A program made the translations under genes and the position numbers. Shown here piece after piece: positions 36,338 to 45,400 of a DNA stretch of 64,000 bases (its first letter is position 1; the number at the start of each line of letters is the position of its first letter). Origin of the DNA: Hymenobacter wooponensis (GTDB taxonomy: Bacteria; Bacteroidota; Bacteroidia; Cytophagales; Hymenobacteraceae); the NCBI RefSeq assembly GCF_004745865.1, contig NZ_SRKZ01000008.1, positions 124,001-188,000 of the forward strand, written 5' to 3'. Below the pieces are notes generated by a model. It ran no database searches. It was given only the letters and a program-made list of their open reading frames with translations, and was not told the DNA's origin.

Positions 36338-38254
36338 CTAAAACCGGTAGCGCACAAAGGCCTCGATGGCTTCGTATTCGGTCAGCCCCAGCTGGTCGTA
36401 GAGCCGGGCCGTGGCGTGGTTGCGGTCCTCGGAGCGCTGCCAGAACTCGCGCTTGTCGTTGCCCGGAAACACCGCGCTGTCCTTCTGCGACTGGTGCTTG
36501 AAGATGGCCTTGCGCTTGCGCAGGAGCTCCTCGGGGCTGATGGGCACGGCCATTTCAATTTCGTCGATATCCCACTCCTGCCAGGCTCCCCGGTACAGCC
36601 AGAGGTAGCAGTCGTCCACCCAGGCTGCCCGGCCCTTCAGCCGGGCCAGGGCCGCAAAGATGGCGTCCAGACACACCCGGTGGGTGCCGTGCGGGTCCCG
36701 CAGGTCGCCGGCCGCAAATATCTGGTGGGGCTGGATGGCCTGCAGCACGTCCACAATGGCCTGAATGTCCGCCTCCCCCAGGGGATTTTTCTTTACCTGC
36801 CCCGTTTCGTAGAAGGGCATGTTCAGAAAGTGCACGTTCGTTTCCTTCACCCCGCAGAAGCGGCAGGCCGCCTCGGCCTCGCCCTTCCGAATCAGGGCCT
36901 TGATGTCGCGCACCAGCGGGCTGTCCTCCTCCCCCAGCTTCTTGCGTCCCAGAAACTCCACTACCTCGGCCTGCTCCCGCTCCATCTGATCGGGGCTCAA
37001 TTGCCGCTTCCGGGCAAAATCCAGGGCGAAGTCGGCGAAACGGCGGGCGTCGTCGTCGAACACGGCCAGGTTGCCCGAGGTCTGGTAGGCCACGTGCACG
37101 TCGTGGCCCTGGTCCACCAGCCGCAGCAGGGTGCCCCCCATGGAAATCACGTCGTCGTCGGGGTGGGGACTAAAGATCAGGGACCTTTTCTGCGGGGGCA
37201 GGGCCCGCTCCGGCCGCTGGGTGTCGTTGGAGTTGGGCTTGCCGCCTGGCCAGCCCGTAATGGTGTGCTGAATGAGGTTAAACACCCGAATGTTGAGGCT
37301 GTAGGCGTTGCCCGCCTCCACCAGCAAGTCGCTCAGGCTGCCGTCCCGGTAGTCCTCGTCGGTCAGCTTCAAAATGGGCTTGTGCAGTTTCAGGCTCAGC
37401 CAAATCACGGCCCGCCGGATCAGGCTCTCGGTCCAGGCGCACATGCCCACTAGCCAAGGGGTCTTGAGGCGGGTCAGCTCCTGGGCCGCCCACTGGTCTA
37501 CTATCACCTGCACTTGGGGGTGCTGCTGCAGAAAGGACGCCGGCACCTCATCCGAAACATGCCCCTCTACGGTTTGCTGCAGGATCTTGGCCTTGCCCTC
37601 GCCCCAGGCCATCAGAATAATCTTGCGGGCTTTCATGATCGTGCCGACCCCCATGGTCAGCGCCCGCAGGGGCACAAACTCCTCCTTGATAAAGTCTTTG
37701 GCCGCATCCGTAATGGTGAGGGCATCCAGCTTCACCAGCCGGGTGGCGGAAGTGAGGCCGGAACCGGGTTCGTTAAAGCCAATGTGCCCGGTGCGCCCAA
37801 TGCCTAGCAACTGCAGGTCTAGGCCTCCTGCTTGCTCAATCTGCTGTTCGTACTGCTGGCAGTACATTTTCACCTGCTCAATGGGCAGCGTACCATCCGG
37901 AATATGGATGTTCTCCGGCGGAATGTCGACGTGGTCGAAGAGCTGCTCGTGCATGAAGTAGACGTAGCTCTGCAGCTCGTCCGGCTTCATGGGGTAGTAC
38001 TCGTCTAGGTTGAAGGTGACCACATTGCGGAAGCTCAGGCCTTCTTCCCGGTGCAGGCGAATCAGCTCCTGGTACACGCCAATGGGCGAGGAGCCGGTGG
38101 CCAGCCCCAGCACGGCCTTTTCTCCCTGCGCCTGCTTGCGCCGGATCAGGTCGGCTAGTTCGTGGGCAACGTGAATTGCGCCGTCCCGAGCTTCGTCGAA
38201 AATGGTGACGGGCAGCTTCTCGTAGGTGGTTTCGGGGTAGCTTAATACTTCCAT
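36338..38254 (-). CDS. Two-domain protein: NagB-like isomerase + PIG-L-type deacetylase
   Basis: 638 residues from the ATG at 38254 (MEVLSYPETTYEKLP). Residues about 15-275 are a NagB (glucosamine-6-phosphate deaminase) fold: LGLATGSSPIGVY, FNLDEYY (Asp84), GIGRTGHIGFNEPG (His157, Glu162). Residues about 355-600 are a PIG-L/LmbE deacetylase with HPDDD at 364-368 and a zinc His in DPHGTH. This fusion is known in Bacteroidota (about 640-660 residues). Unusual: the E. coli NagB general base Asp141 is Thr155 here. Expected to act on GlcNAc-derived sugar phosphates. First gene of the operon, 560 nt from the divergent LacI-type regulator. Confidence 0.93.
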   Translation of the reverse strand: MEVLSYPETTYEKLPVTIFDEARDGAIHVAHELADLIRRKQAQGEKAVLGLATGSSPIGVYQELIRLHREEGLSFRNVVTFNLDEYYPMKPDELQSYVYFMHEQLFDHVDIPPENIHIPDGTLPIEQVKMYCQQYEQQIEQAGGLDLQLLGIGRTGHIGFNEPGSGLTSATRLVKLDALTITDAAKDFIKEEFVPLRALTMGVGTIMKARKIILMAWGEGKAKILQQTVEGHVSDEVPASFLQQHPQVQVIVDQWAAQELTRLKTPWLVGMCAWTESLIRRAVIWLSLKLHKPILKLTDEDYRDGSLSDLLVEAGNAYSLNIRVFNLIQHTITGWPGGKPNSNDTQRPERALPPQKRSLIFSPHPDDDVISMGGTLLRLVDQGHDVHVAYQTSGNLAVFDDDARRFADFALDFARKRQLSPDQMEREQAEVVEFLGRKKLGEEDSPLVRDIKALIRKGEAEAACRFCGVKETNVHFLNMPFYETGQVKKNPLGEADIQAIVDVLQAIQPHQIFAAGDLRDPHGTHRVCLDAIFAALARLKGRAAWVDDCYLWLYRGAWQEWDIDEIEMAVPISPEELLRKRKAIFKHQSQKDSAVFPGNDKREFWQRSEDRNHATARLYDQLGLTEYEAIEAFVRYRF

Positions 38255-38463
38255 AGTACGCCAGGTAAATGAATAGTGAAGAAGTATGTGCATGGCCGAC
38301 GGGCGGCCTTCCAACTCGTGTTATCCCCACTCCTAGCACCTAACTGCGGCCGTGGCCTCGACGTCGTGGGTTCCGATAGCTAAACGTATTCGTACTCCTA
38401 TACTTTCCGGCTAAAGCCGGCCCGCGTAATAGAACTTTTCAAGCACCAGCTTGCTAACTGCTT

Positions 38464-38494
38464 TAAATATAGACATATGCTATATACAACGCAA
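38464..38494 (-). promoter_or_regulatory. Bacteroidota-type promoter for the chitin/GlcNAc operon
   Basis: On the minus strand a TTGC box (plus 38491-38494) and TATATTTA (plus 38464-38471) are 19 nt apart, close to the -33 TTTG / -7 TAnnTTTG consensus of the Bacteroidota primary sigma factor. It is about 210 nt upstream of the NagB-PIG-L start and lies in a conspicuously AT-rich island. Confidence 0.65.
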
Positions 38495-38514
38495 TATTTG
38501 AAAAAGAAAAAATG

Positions 38515-38529
38515 TGTGCGCGCACGCAA
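38515..38529. promoter_or_regulatory. Operator copy 1 (likely LacI-family site)
   Basis: TGTGCGCGCACGCAA, with the perfect palindrome GTGCGCGCAC (38516-38525) and a central CG as in LacI/GalR operators. An identical 15-mer recurs at 38546. It lies about 20 nt upstream of the operon -33 box. Confidence 0.7.
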
Positions 38530-38545
38530 CTTCCCCCAACTTGAG

Positions 38546-38560
38546 TGTGCGCGCACGCAA
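38546..38560. promoter_or_regulatory. Operator copy 2 (likely LacI-family site)
   Basis: Identical to copy 1 over 15 bp, palindrome at 38547-38556, centre-to-centre distance 31 bp, close to three helical turns, so two dimers could bind the same face. Confidence 0.7.
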
Positions 38561-38813
38561 AAGGGCGGCTCGGATGTACCATTCCTTTCGGTATATTGAC
38601 ATCAAGTATAAAAATACCCAGACGCAACCTGCGGGCGGCAGACTCGTGGCCATGGGCGTGGCGAACCCGCCTAGGCCACGGGTCTGCTTGCAGCCGTAGG
38701 CGAAGCGCCCGCACCCGCATTCTTCAACCAGCTAATCACCGGCTAGGCCCCCTAAACTCCCTGGTTGGGCCGCCTGCTGCTCCCTTGTTTTCACAAAAGC
38801 TCTCCGCACGCTT

Positions 38814-39902
38814 ATGGGAACTACTGCCGTACGTATCAAGGATATTGCCGCCAAGGCCAACGTCTCGGTGGGAACCGTCGACCGGGTGCTGCACAACCGG
38901 GGCCGGGTGTCGGAGCCGGTGCGCCAGCGGGTGCTGCGGATGATGCAGGAACTGGCCTACGAGCCCAACCTGCTGGCCCGTACGCTCGGCACCAACAGCA
39001 CCCACCGAGTAGCCGTTCTGCAGCCCGACCACACCCTGGACCCCTACTGGCAGGCTCCTTGGGAGGGCATTGAGCAAGCTGCCCGGGAGCTGAAGCCCTA
39101 CGGGGTGTCGCTCACTTTCTACCCCTACGATTTAAACCAGGTCGGGTCCTTTGTCGAGCAGGCCGAGCAAGCCACGCTTTCGCGGCCGGATGGCATCCTC
39201 GTGGCGCCCTTATTCTACCAGGAGTCGCTGGCCTTTTTTGCGCGCTGGCAGCAGCAGAGCATCCCGTACGTGCTGTTCAACACCTACATTGAGGAGGCTT
39301 CGCCCCTGAGCTACGTCGGCCAGGACTCCTACCAGAGTGGCTTTCTGGCCGGCAAGCTAGTGCAGTTCGGGCAGCCCCCGGCCGGCACTTTTCTTATCGC
39401 GCACATTGCCGAAGATATTGCCAACTCGCTGCACATCACCCAGAAGGAAAAAGGCTTCCGGGATTATTTTGCCCACCTAGCGCTCAACCCGCTCCCCGCC
39501 GGGCGCCCGGAAACGGCTTACCGCATCAGCAGCCTGGAGCTGCCCCACCCTGCCGACCCCGCCTTTGCCCGGCGGCTAAACGGGTTGCTGGATGAGGAAG
39601 GAACGCAGCTGCGCGGCATCTTCGTGAGTACGTCCAAGGCCTACGAAATTGCGCCCTACCTCCAGGCCTACCAGCGCGATGACGTGCGGCTGGTGGGCTA
39701 CGACTTGCTGGCGCAGAACATGCATTTCCTGCGGGAGGGCGTGATTCATTTTCTTATCAACCAAAACCCGAAGCAGCAAGGCTACCGCGGGGTGTTCACC
39801 TTGGCCGACCAGCTGATTTTCAAGAAGCCGGTTTCCCCCCTGTACTACCTGCCGCTCGACATCATCACCCAAGAAAACCTGCAGTACTACCTCGACAAGT
39901 AG
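38814..39902 (+). CDS. LacI/GalR-family transcriptional regulator
   Basis: 362 residues. The N-terminal LacI HTH (VRIKDIAAKANVSVGTVDRV followed by LHNRGRVSEPVRQRVLRMM) and hinge lead into a type-1 periplasmic-binding-protein-like sensor (about 65-362; AVLQPDHTLDPYWQAPWEGI, YVGQDSYQSGFLAGKL, VRLVGYDLLAQNM). Faces the chitin/GlcNAc operon with a twin palindromic site between them, so it probably represses or switches that operon in response to an amino-sugar (inference). The start ATG at 38814 puts the HTH at the N-terminus as expected. Confidence 0.93.
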   Translation: MGTTAVRIKDIAAKANVSVGTVDRVLHNRGRVSEPVRQRVLRMMQELAYEPNLLARTLGTNSTHRVAVLQPDHTLDPYWQAPWEGIEQAARELKPYGVSLTFYPYDLNQVGSFVEQAEQATLSRPDGILVAPLFYQESLAFFARWQQQSIPYVLFNTYIEEASPLSYVGQDSYQSGFLAGKLVQFGQPPAGTFLIAHIAEDIANSLHITQKEKGFRDYFAHLALNPLPAGRPETAYRISSLELPHPADPAFARRLNGLLDEEGTQLRGIFVSTSKAYEIAPYLQAYQRDDVRLVGYDLLAQNMHFLREGVIHFLINQNPKQQGYRGVFTLADQLIFKKPVSPLYYLPLDIITQENLQYYLDK

Positions 39903-40224
39903 CCGGCATGCCAGCAGGGCCGCTGGAGCGCCGCCTACCGGGCAAGGCCCCCGGGAGTGCCTGGTTGGGAACTCACCCTGGGGGGGCGGCTAACCCGCCC
40001 GCGGCAAGTCCGGCCGCGTTCCGGCCCGGCGTATGCGCTGCGGGGCCACCTAGTGCTGCACTTCGTGGTGCTCTTCCCTACTACCGCATCCAGCGGTTTC
40101 CCCTGCCACCAGGCGGCATGCCCTGCGCTTCTCCGCGGAAGGCACGCCTAGTACCCTCCCCGCAAGGCCGTGGGCGGAAGCGGCGGCCCTAACCTTTTTA
40201 CGCGACCTAGTTGTTTACGCCCGT
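39903..40224. other. Intergenic stretch, no gene seen
   Basis: About 320 nt between the LacI and AraC genes. A CCTTTTTACG element shortly before the AraC start may be part of its promoter. No terminator hairpin was found. Confidence 0.35.
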
Positions 40225-41127
40225 ATGATAGTTCCTACGCAAACCCTACCCGACTTTTACGCCACCAAGCTGCGGCGGCCCCTGCCTGAGTTGCGGCGAG
40301 GTGGCGGGCATTTTGCCGTGTTCCGGCTGGAAGACTTCCCCGCCGCAACCGACCTGGCGGCAGTGTACGGGCGCAGGGATTTCTACAAAATCATGCTCGG
40401 CACCGGGCACGCCACCTATCACTACGGCGCGCACCAGGCCCTGCTGGCCCCCGGGCAGCACGCGCTGGTGTTTACCAACGCGCAGGTGCCCTACCGCTGG
40501 GAGCTGCACGGCCTGCCCTACGCCGGCTACTGCTGCGTGTTTACCGAGGACTTTCTGCCGGCCCATACCCGCCTCCACCCGCTGGACTTGGTGGTGTTTC
40601 AGGCGCAGGGCCAGCCTTTTTTCAGCCTCGATCCGGCGCAGGCCGCCGCGTTCGGGGCGCTCTTCGAGAAAATGCTGGCGGAGCAAGCCTCGGACTACCC
40701 CCTGAAGGACGAGCTCGTCTTCTACTATGTAATGGAGTGTGTACACGGGGCGTTGAAGCTCGCCCCGGCGGTCTTAGCGCCGCTGGCCGGCAGTCAGCTG
40801 GTGGCCGCTTTTCGGGGGCTGCTGGCCCAGCAGTTTCCCATCGTTTCGCCGAGCCAGCGGCTGGCGCTGCACACGGCCCAGGCATTTGCCGACCGGCTGG
40901 CCGTGCACGTCAACTCGCTCAACCGCACGCTCAAGGCCGCCACGGGCAAAACCACCTCGCAGCTGCTGGCCCAGCGGCTAATGCAGGAAGCACGGGCCTT
41001 GCTGGTGCACACCGATTGGCCCATCGGCCAGATTGGGTACTGCCTGGGGTTTGATGAGCAGACCCACTTCACGCATTTTTTTAAACGGCACGCGCAGTGC
41101 ACCCCCACGGCGGTGCGCCAGGTTTGA
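40225..41127 (+). CDS. AraC-family transcriptional regulator
   Basis: 300 residues. Cupin-type N-terminal half with RRDFYKIMLGTGHATYHYG and HALVFTNAQVPYRWEL, C-terminal AraC domain with AQAFADRLAVHVNSLNRTLK, TTSQLLAQRLMQEARALL and GYCLGFDEQTHFTHFFKRHA. The subfamily is the same as the AraC gene at 51193-52074, with matching landmarks (RRDYYKVLL; FTNPHIPY). Followed 85 nt later by an SDR gene it probably controls. Confidence 0.9.
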   Translation: MIVPTQTLPDFYATKLRRPLPELRRGGGHFAVFRLEDFPAATDLAAVYGRRDFYKIMLGTGHATYHYGAHQALLAPGQHALVFTNAQVPYRWELHGLPYAGYCCVFTEDFLPAHTRLHPLDLVVFQAQGQPFFSLDPAQAAAFGALFEKMLAEQASDYPLKDELVFYYVMECVHGALKLAPAVLAPLAGSQLVAAFRGLLAQQFPIVSPSQRLALHTAQAFADRLAVHVNSLNRTLKAATGKTTSQLLAQRLMQEARALLVHTDWPIGQIGYCLGFDEQTHFTHFFKRHAQCTPTAVRQV

Positions 41128-41212
41128 TTTCAGTCAATCCGGGTTTGAAAGTCGTTAACCAGCCGGGGGAGGGCCAGAATACTTTTGTCGGGTACTCGCT
41201 GACTCGCCCTTT

Positions 41213-42034
41213 ATGACTGCTGTTTCCACCCACACGATTCTCATTACCGGCGCCTCCTCCGGCATTGGGCTGGCTACTGCCCGCTACTTTGTCCAGCGCG
41301 GCTGGCAGGTCGTTGCCACCATGCGCACCCCCCACAAGGCCCCCGCCGACTTACTCACGCTGGCCAATGTGCTGGTGCTGCCGCTCGACGTGCTGGACGT
41401 GGCCAGCATTGAGGCCGCCGTGGCCGCCGCGCTGCACGCCTTCGGCCATCTGGATGTGCTCTTCAACAACGCGGGCTATGCCCTGGCCGGCGCCTTTGAG
41501 GCCCTCAGTCCCGCGCAGGTGCAGCAGCAGTTCAACACGAATGTGTACGGGGTGATGAACGTGACGCGCGCGGTGCTGCCCCATTTCCGCGCCCGGCGGC
41601 AGGGCCTTATTCTGACCACTACGTCCGTGGGCGGGCACATCGCCTTCCCACTCTACAGCGTCTATAATGCCACCAAATTCGCCGTGGAGGGCTTCATGGA
41701 GGGGTTACAGTACGAAGTGAAGCAGTTCAACATCCAGGTGCGCACCATCGTGCCGGGCACGGTGCGCACCGACTTTACAGCCGCCATCGAGTACGTCCCG
41801 GCCCCGGCTTACGACCCCTATGCCCAGCGCGTGCACGACCAAACGCTGGCCAGCTACGCCCAGGCGGCCACGCCGGAGTCGGTCGCCCGCGTCGTGTTTG
41901 CAGCGGCCACTCGGGGCGGCACGTCGGCCCGCGTACTGGCTGGCTCGCAGCCCAAACTGGTATATTTGCTGCGCTGGCTGCTGCCCCACCGTGTCTTCGC
42001 GAGCCTCCTCAACCGCACCAACGGCGGCCAGTAG
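41213..42034 (+). CDS. Short-chain dehydrogenase/reductase (SDR)
   Basis: 273 residues. TGASSGIG cofactor motif at 12-19, NNAGYA, catalytic Ser in TTTSVGGH and Tyr-Lys in YNATK, substrate loop after VPGTVRTDF. The sequence style (FVQRGWQVVATMRTP; GFMEGLQYEVKQFNIQVRTI) is that of the DhrS/17-beta-HSD-like 'SDR family oxidoreductase' common in soil Bacteroidota. Forms a pair with the AraC regulator upstream. Substrate unknown. Confidence 0.92.
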   Translation: MTAVSTHTILITGASSGIGLATARYFVQRGWQVVATMRTPHKAPADLLTLANVLVLPLDVLDVASIEAAVAAALHAFGHLDVLFNNAGYALAGAFEALSPAQVQQQFNTNVYGVMNVTRAVLPHFRARRQGLILTTTSVGGHIAFPLYSVYNATKFAVEGFMEGLQYEVKQFNIQVRTIVPGTVRTDFTAAIEYVPAPAYDPYAQRVHDQTLASYAQAATPESVARVVFAAATRGGTSARVLAGSQPKLVYLLRWLLPHRVFASLLNRTNGGQ

Positions 42035-42236
42035 CCCAGGGCCGATCGGCCCATCCGGCCCTTACCTTTATGTCCGGGCACCGTCGGCACAGAACGTAGG
42101 CGTTGGAGGCTTTAGTTGAATAGAGCGTTCGGTAACCACCTCCTGCATCGGGCCCGGTCTAAGGGCTGGGGTTACCGGCTCGGAGCCGGGCGGGAGCAAT
42201 GCGGCAGATAATGCTGTTTAACCACCGGGTGGGGGC

Positions 42237-43382
42237 TCATTGGCTGAGGGCCTTGGCTGGCTGAGGGCGGGCTGGTCCCGTTTTCCGCTGCAACCAGCGC
42301 CGAATGGGTTCATCATATAGCTTCAGGCTGGCGTAGGCCAGCCCGATGCTCCCCACAAAGACTAGCGCGCCCACGGGCAGGGCCTCCGGCAGGGTAGGCT
42401 TCGTATTCTGGACCCAGGCCGTGTAGGTGTAGATCAGCGGGTAATGGGTAATGTAGATGGGATACGAGAGGTCGCCTAAGAAGCGGCAGAACCAGGTGGC
42501 CCGCTGGCCGCGCACGTCTCCCCCGGCCCCGAGCAGCACGATTACGGGGAACAGGATAATAATACTCAAGGCATCGTAGAGGCCATTGGCCCACAGCTGC
42601 TGGCTGCCGCCCAGGCGGGGCATGGCCAGCACGGCCAGCAGCAGCAGGCTGCACACCAAAAAGGCCCGCCGCACCGGGAGCGGTTTGGCGACGCGCTGCA
42701 AGAGCAGGCCGGCAAAGAACGGATAGAGCACGCGCGCAACGCCAACGTGGAGTTGCGCGGGTTCCAGCGACCAGCCCCCGATGACGTCGCCCGTCTCACT
42801 GGTCAGGCCCAGGTGCAGCAGCAACCCGGCGGCCAGCACCACGAGCAGGCCCAGGGCTGGAACCGAGAGCTTACGCACGCCCAGGGCGTAGAGGATGTTG
42901 GCCACGTATTCATAAAACAACGACCAGCCCGGTCCATTCAGCGGGTACGTCTCGTGCCACCCGCGAATATCCAGGGCCGGGGGGACGGGAAGCAGGAAGG
43001 AGCCCAGCAGCAGCAGCAGCAAGACTTTCCAGCCCGGCACGTCCTGGATGTGGGGCCACAGGCCGCACTGCTGCAGGTAAAAGGTCAGCGCCCCCACCAG
43101 CATGCCCAGCACGACCAGGGGTTGGAGCCGGACCAGCCGCCGCCGGAAAAACTCGCCCAGGCTCATCCGGGGCCAGCGCTCGTCGTAGGCGTAACCAATG
43201 ACAAAGCCCGAGAGCAGAAAGAAAAAATCCACGGCCAGGTACCCGTGGTTGATAAGCTGATCGAGGTGACTGGTCGCGTGCGTTTCCAGGACGTGGAAGG
43301 CGACGACGGTCAGGGCCGCCACGCCGCGCAAGCCATCCAGGATGAGATAGTGCGGTTTAGCGAGGGGAGAAGGGGTTGACAC
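42237..43382 (-). CDS. OafA-type acyltransferase (Acyl_transf_3), integral membrane
   Basis: About 381 residues if started at the GTG at 43382 (VSTPSPLAKPHYLILDGLRG); an upstream GTG at 43430 would add 16 residues. Has the family start HYLILDGLRGVAALTVVAFH with the conserved His, then about ten hydrophobic segments, and the RxxR-like FFRRRLVRLQPLVVLGML. Transfers acetyl or other acyl groups to surface glycans, antibiotics or lipids in the inner membrane. Convergent with the SDR gene upstream. Confidence 0.85.
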   Translation of the reverse strand: MSTPSPLAKPHYLILDGLRGVAALTVVAFHVLETHATSHLDQLINHGYLAVDFFFLLSGFVIGYAYDERWPRMSLGEFFRRRLVRLQPLVVLGMLVGALTFYLQQCGLWPHIQDVPGWKVLLLLLLGSFLLPVPPALDIRGWHETYPLNGPGWSLFYEYVANILYALGVRKLSVPALGLLVVLAAGLLLHLGLTSETGDVIGGWSLEPAQLHVGVARVLYPFFAGLLLQRVAKPLPVRRAFLVCSLLLLAVLAMPRLGGSQQLWANGLYDALSIIILFPVIVLLGAGGDVRGQRATWFCRFLGDLSYPIYITHYPLIYTYTAWVQNTKPTLPEALPVGALVFVGSIGLAYASLKLYDEPIRRWLQRKTGPARPQPAKALSQ

Positions 43383-43521
43383 GGGATATAAAGAATAGGA
43401 AGTGAAGAGTAATAGGTGGACAGAATGCACTGGTAAGTCGAATGATCCGGCCCCCTACGAGGGCCTGCGTGGGGCTTGGCGGCACCCGGAAGAAAGATAG
43501 GAAAGGGAGTACTCCGGTCAC

Positions 43522-43908
43522 TTATACCGTAATCTCCAGCAGATTACCGTCCGGGTCGAGCACGACACTTTCGTAGTAGCCGTCGCCAGTTCGACGCGGC
43601 TCGCCCACCACCGCGTAGCCGGCGGAGCGCAAGCGCTCCGTCAGCTGCTGGACCTGCTGCTGGCTGCCCGTCGCAAAGGCCAAGTGCGCATACCCCAGGT
43701 GGGGGGAAGAGTGCGGGAGGCTTTCCGTCACCGTGGGCTGTTGCATCAGCTCCAAGCGCGCCCCGGAGGGAAAAGACAAAAAATAGGAGGTGAACTGGCG
43801 GCTGGGATTGTGGTAGCGCTCACCCGCTACGGCGTTGAAATAGGTCGTGTAGAACGCGCGGGCACGTTCCAGGTCTCCCGTCCATAAAGCGGCGTGGTCT
43901 AGGTGCAT
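43522..43908 (-). CDS. VOC-superfamily protein
   Basis: 128 residues. Starts MHLDHAALWTGDLERARAFY, with His in the metal-site position, and ends VVLDPDGNLLEITV with the terminal Glu ligand; middle section GYAHLAFATGSQQQVQQL supplies another His. Keeps the residues expected for a metal-binding glyoxalase/fosfomycin-resistance-like member, unlike the VOC gene at 8250. Substrate not predictable. Confidence 0.85.
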   Translation of the reverse strand: MHLDHAALWTGDLERARAFYTTYFNAVAGERYHNPSRQFTSYFLSFPSGARLELMQQPTVTESLPHSSPHLGYAHLAFATGSQQQVQQLTERLRSAGYAVVGEPRRTGDGYYESVVLDPDGNLLEITV

Positions 43909-44224
43909 AGCAGGGTAGAAAAATGAAGGAACGCACCCTCAACGGGTGACTTCCTCCGGCGCCTTCTTCCGGTAGTGAATGCCACCGCCGTACTAGGAAC
44001 AGGCGCCCTAAAAGGATCAGTGGTAGCCTACACCGCCCGGAAAGCCCGCCAAAGCGGCTATCTGTTTAGCTGCAATCGAATAGCTTTTGCAACATTATGC
44101 AAATTCGCATAATGTTGCAAACAGCATAAGCACATGATCTTTTCGCTAGCTCCCTAGTATGCCCTCTCCTCTCGTTGCCCAGTAGCGTAAGCAGGACACA
44201 TCAAGCTACCCGGACTATTTTTTC
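43909..44224. other. Intergenic region with an AT-rich hairpin
   Basis: About 315 nt. Its one feature is the 15-bp inverted repeat listed next. No coding frame. Confidence 0.4.
44086..44121. repeat. 15-bp inverted repeat TTTGCAACATTATGC, 6-nt loop
   Basis: Arms 44086-44100 and 44107-44121 are perfect complements and AT-rich, unlike the GC-rich repeats elsewhere. It lies upstream of both the VOC gene (minus) and the MFS remnant (plus), so an operator is as likely as a terminator. Confidence 0.7.
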
Positions 44225-44620
44225 TGGTCTGCGGGCTTGGTATCTCCAGTTGCCCCCCTGATTTCCTACGTCAAGAATCGTCTGCATATGGAGGAGGGTG
44301 GGATGGGGCTGGTGCTGCTGTTCTCGGTGGCGATGACCGGCATGCGCCTAGTAGGTGACCGCCTCGTGACTCGCCTCTCGGCCGCCACCGTCGTGATCGG
44401 GGGAGCATGCTGAGCGCTGGGGTTTCTCGTGCTTATTTTTCTCCCTGGCTGCCCCTGGCGCTACTCGGGTTGGGGCTGGGGCGGGGGCGGCCAAGATCGT
44501 CCCCGTATTCTTTAGCGAGGGCGGCCGGCTGGCGCCGGTGCCGAGCTCGATTGCCCTTCCCGCCCTAACGACCATGGGGTATGCGGGGCAGCTGGCCGGC
44601 CTAACCGGGTTAGTGCCGGC
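44225..44620 (+). pseudogene. Remnant of an MFS sugar/aromatic transporter
   Basis: Fragments in changing frames: VAPLISYVKNRLHMEEGG, LVLLFSVAMTGMRLVGDRLV, TRLSAATVVIGGA, then a stop, LGFLVLIF, LPLALLGLGLG, PVFFSEGGRLAP and ALTTMGYAGQLAG. The motif GDRL and the pattern of short hydrophobic helices are MFS-like. About a third of a transporter, with stops and frameshifts. A DeoR regulator starts about 30 nt after it. Confidence 0.65.
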
Positions 44621-44650
44621 GTCGCTCCCTATTTTTGTCCCGAAGTAATT

Positions 44651-45400
44651 ATGCTGAAAGAAGAACGATTCGATTTTATTCTCAAAGCCCTGCAGGCGGC
44701 CAACAAGGTGTCGTTTGAGACGGTAGCGAGCCAGTTGCAGGTGTCAGAAGATACCATTCGGCGGGACATTGAGGCCCTGAGCCGAAGTGGGCTGCTGGTG
44801 AAAGTACGCGGCGGGGCCATCAGCCCGGCCGTTAATCCGCTTTCGTTTCAGGATCGGGAAGGCCTATTTTCGGATGCCAAGCAGCGAATTGCCCTCAAGG
44901 TGCAACCCCTGCTGCAGCGGGCGCAGACGGTGTTTCTGGACGGGGGAACGACGATGCTGGCCGTCGCCGCCAGCTTGCCCAAGGCGGCTCACCTGCGTAT
45001 TGTAACCAATAATCTGGCCCTGGTGCCGCTGCTCTCGGCCCACCCGCACGTCGAGCTGCTGCTGTTAGGCGGGACCTATAACCGGCTGACCCAAACCACG
45101 CTGGGCATCCACACCGGACTCGAAGCCCAGAAGTACCGGGCGGACCTCTACCTGCTGGGCAGCTGCGCCATTGACAGCGAGCGGGGCGTGACGGCGAGCG
45201 TGCACGAGGACGGCGAGATGAAACGCGTATTCCTGCGCGCGGCGCATAAAACGGTGGCCTTGGCCAATCAAGAGAAGCTGGGCACCAGTGATTTTTTCCA
45301 CGTATGCGACCTGTCGTCGCTGGATGGCCTCATAACCGACCTGCCCAGTGATGACCCGCGCCTGGACCCGTACCGAAACCACGGGCTCGAGATTCGCTAG
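44651..45400 (+). CDS. DeoR-family transcriptional regulator
   Basis: 249 residues. N-terminal DeoR HTH (VSFETVASQLQVSEDTIRRD with VKVRGGAIS) and the C-terminal DeoRC sugar-phosphate isomerase-like sensor (FLDGGTTMLAVAASLP, IVTNNLALVPLL, ELLLLGGTYNRLT, LANQEKLG). These regulators respond to phosphorylated sugars and usually control a sugar operon. The only neighbour candidates are a dead MFS transporter upstream and the CE15-like esterase 407 nt downstream. Confidence 0.93.
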   Translation: MLKEERFDFILKALQAANKVSFETVASQLQVSEDTIRRDIEALSRSGLLVKVRGGAISPAVNPLSFQDREGLFSDAKQRIALKVQPLLQRAQTVFLDGGTTMLAVAASLPKAAHLRIVTNNLALVPLLSAHPHVELLLLGGTYNRLTQTTLGIHTGLEAQKYRADLYLLGSCAIDSERGVTASVHEDGEMKRVFLRAAHKTVALANQEKLGTSDFFHVCDLSSLDGLITDLPSDDPRLDPYRNHGLEIR

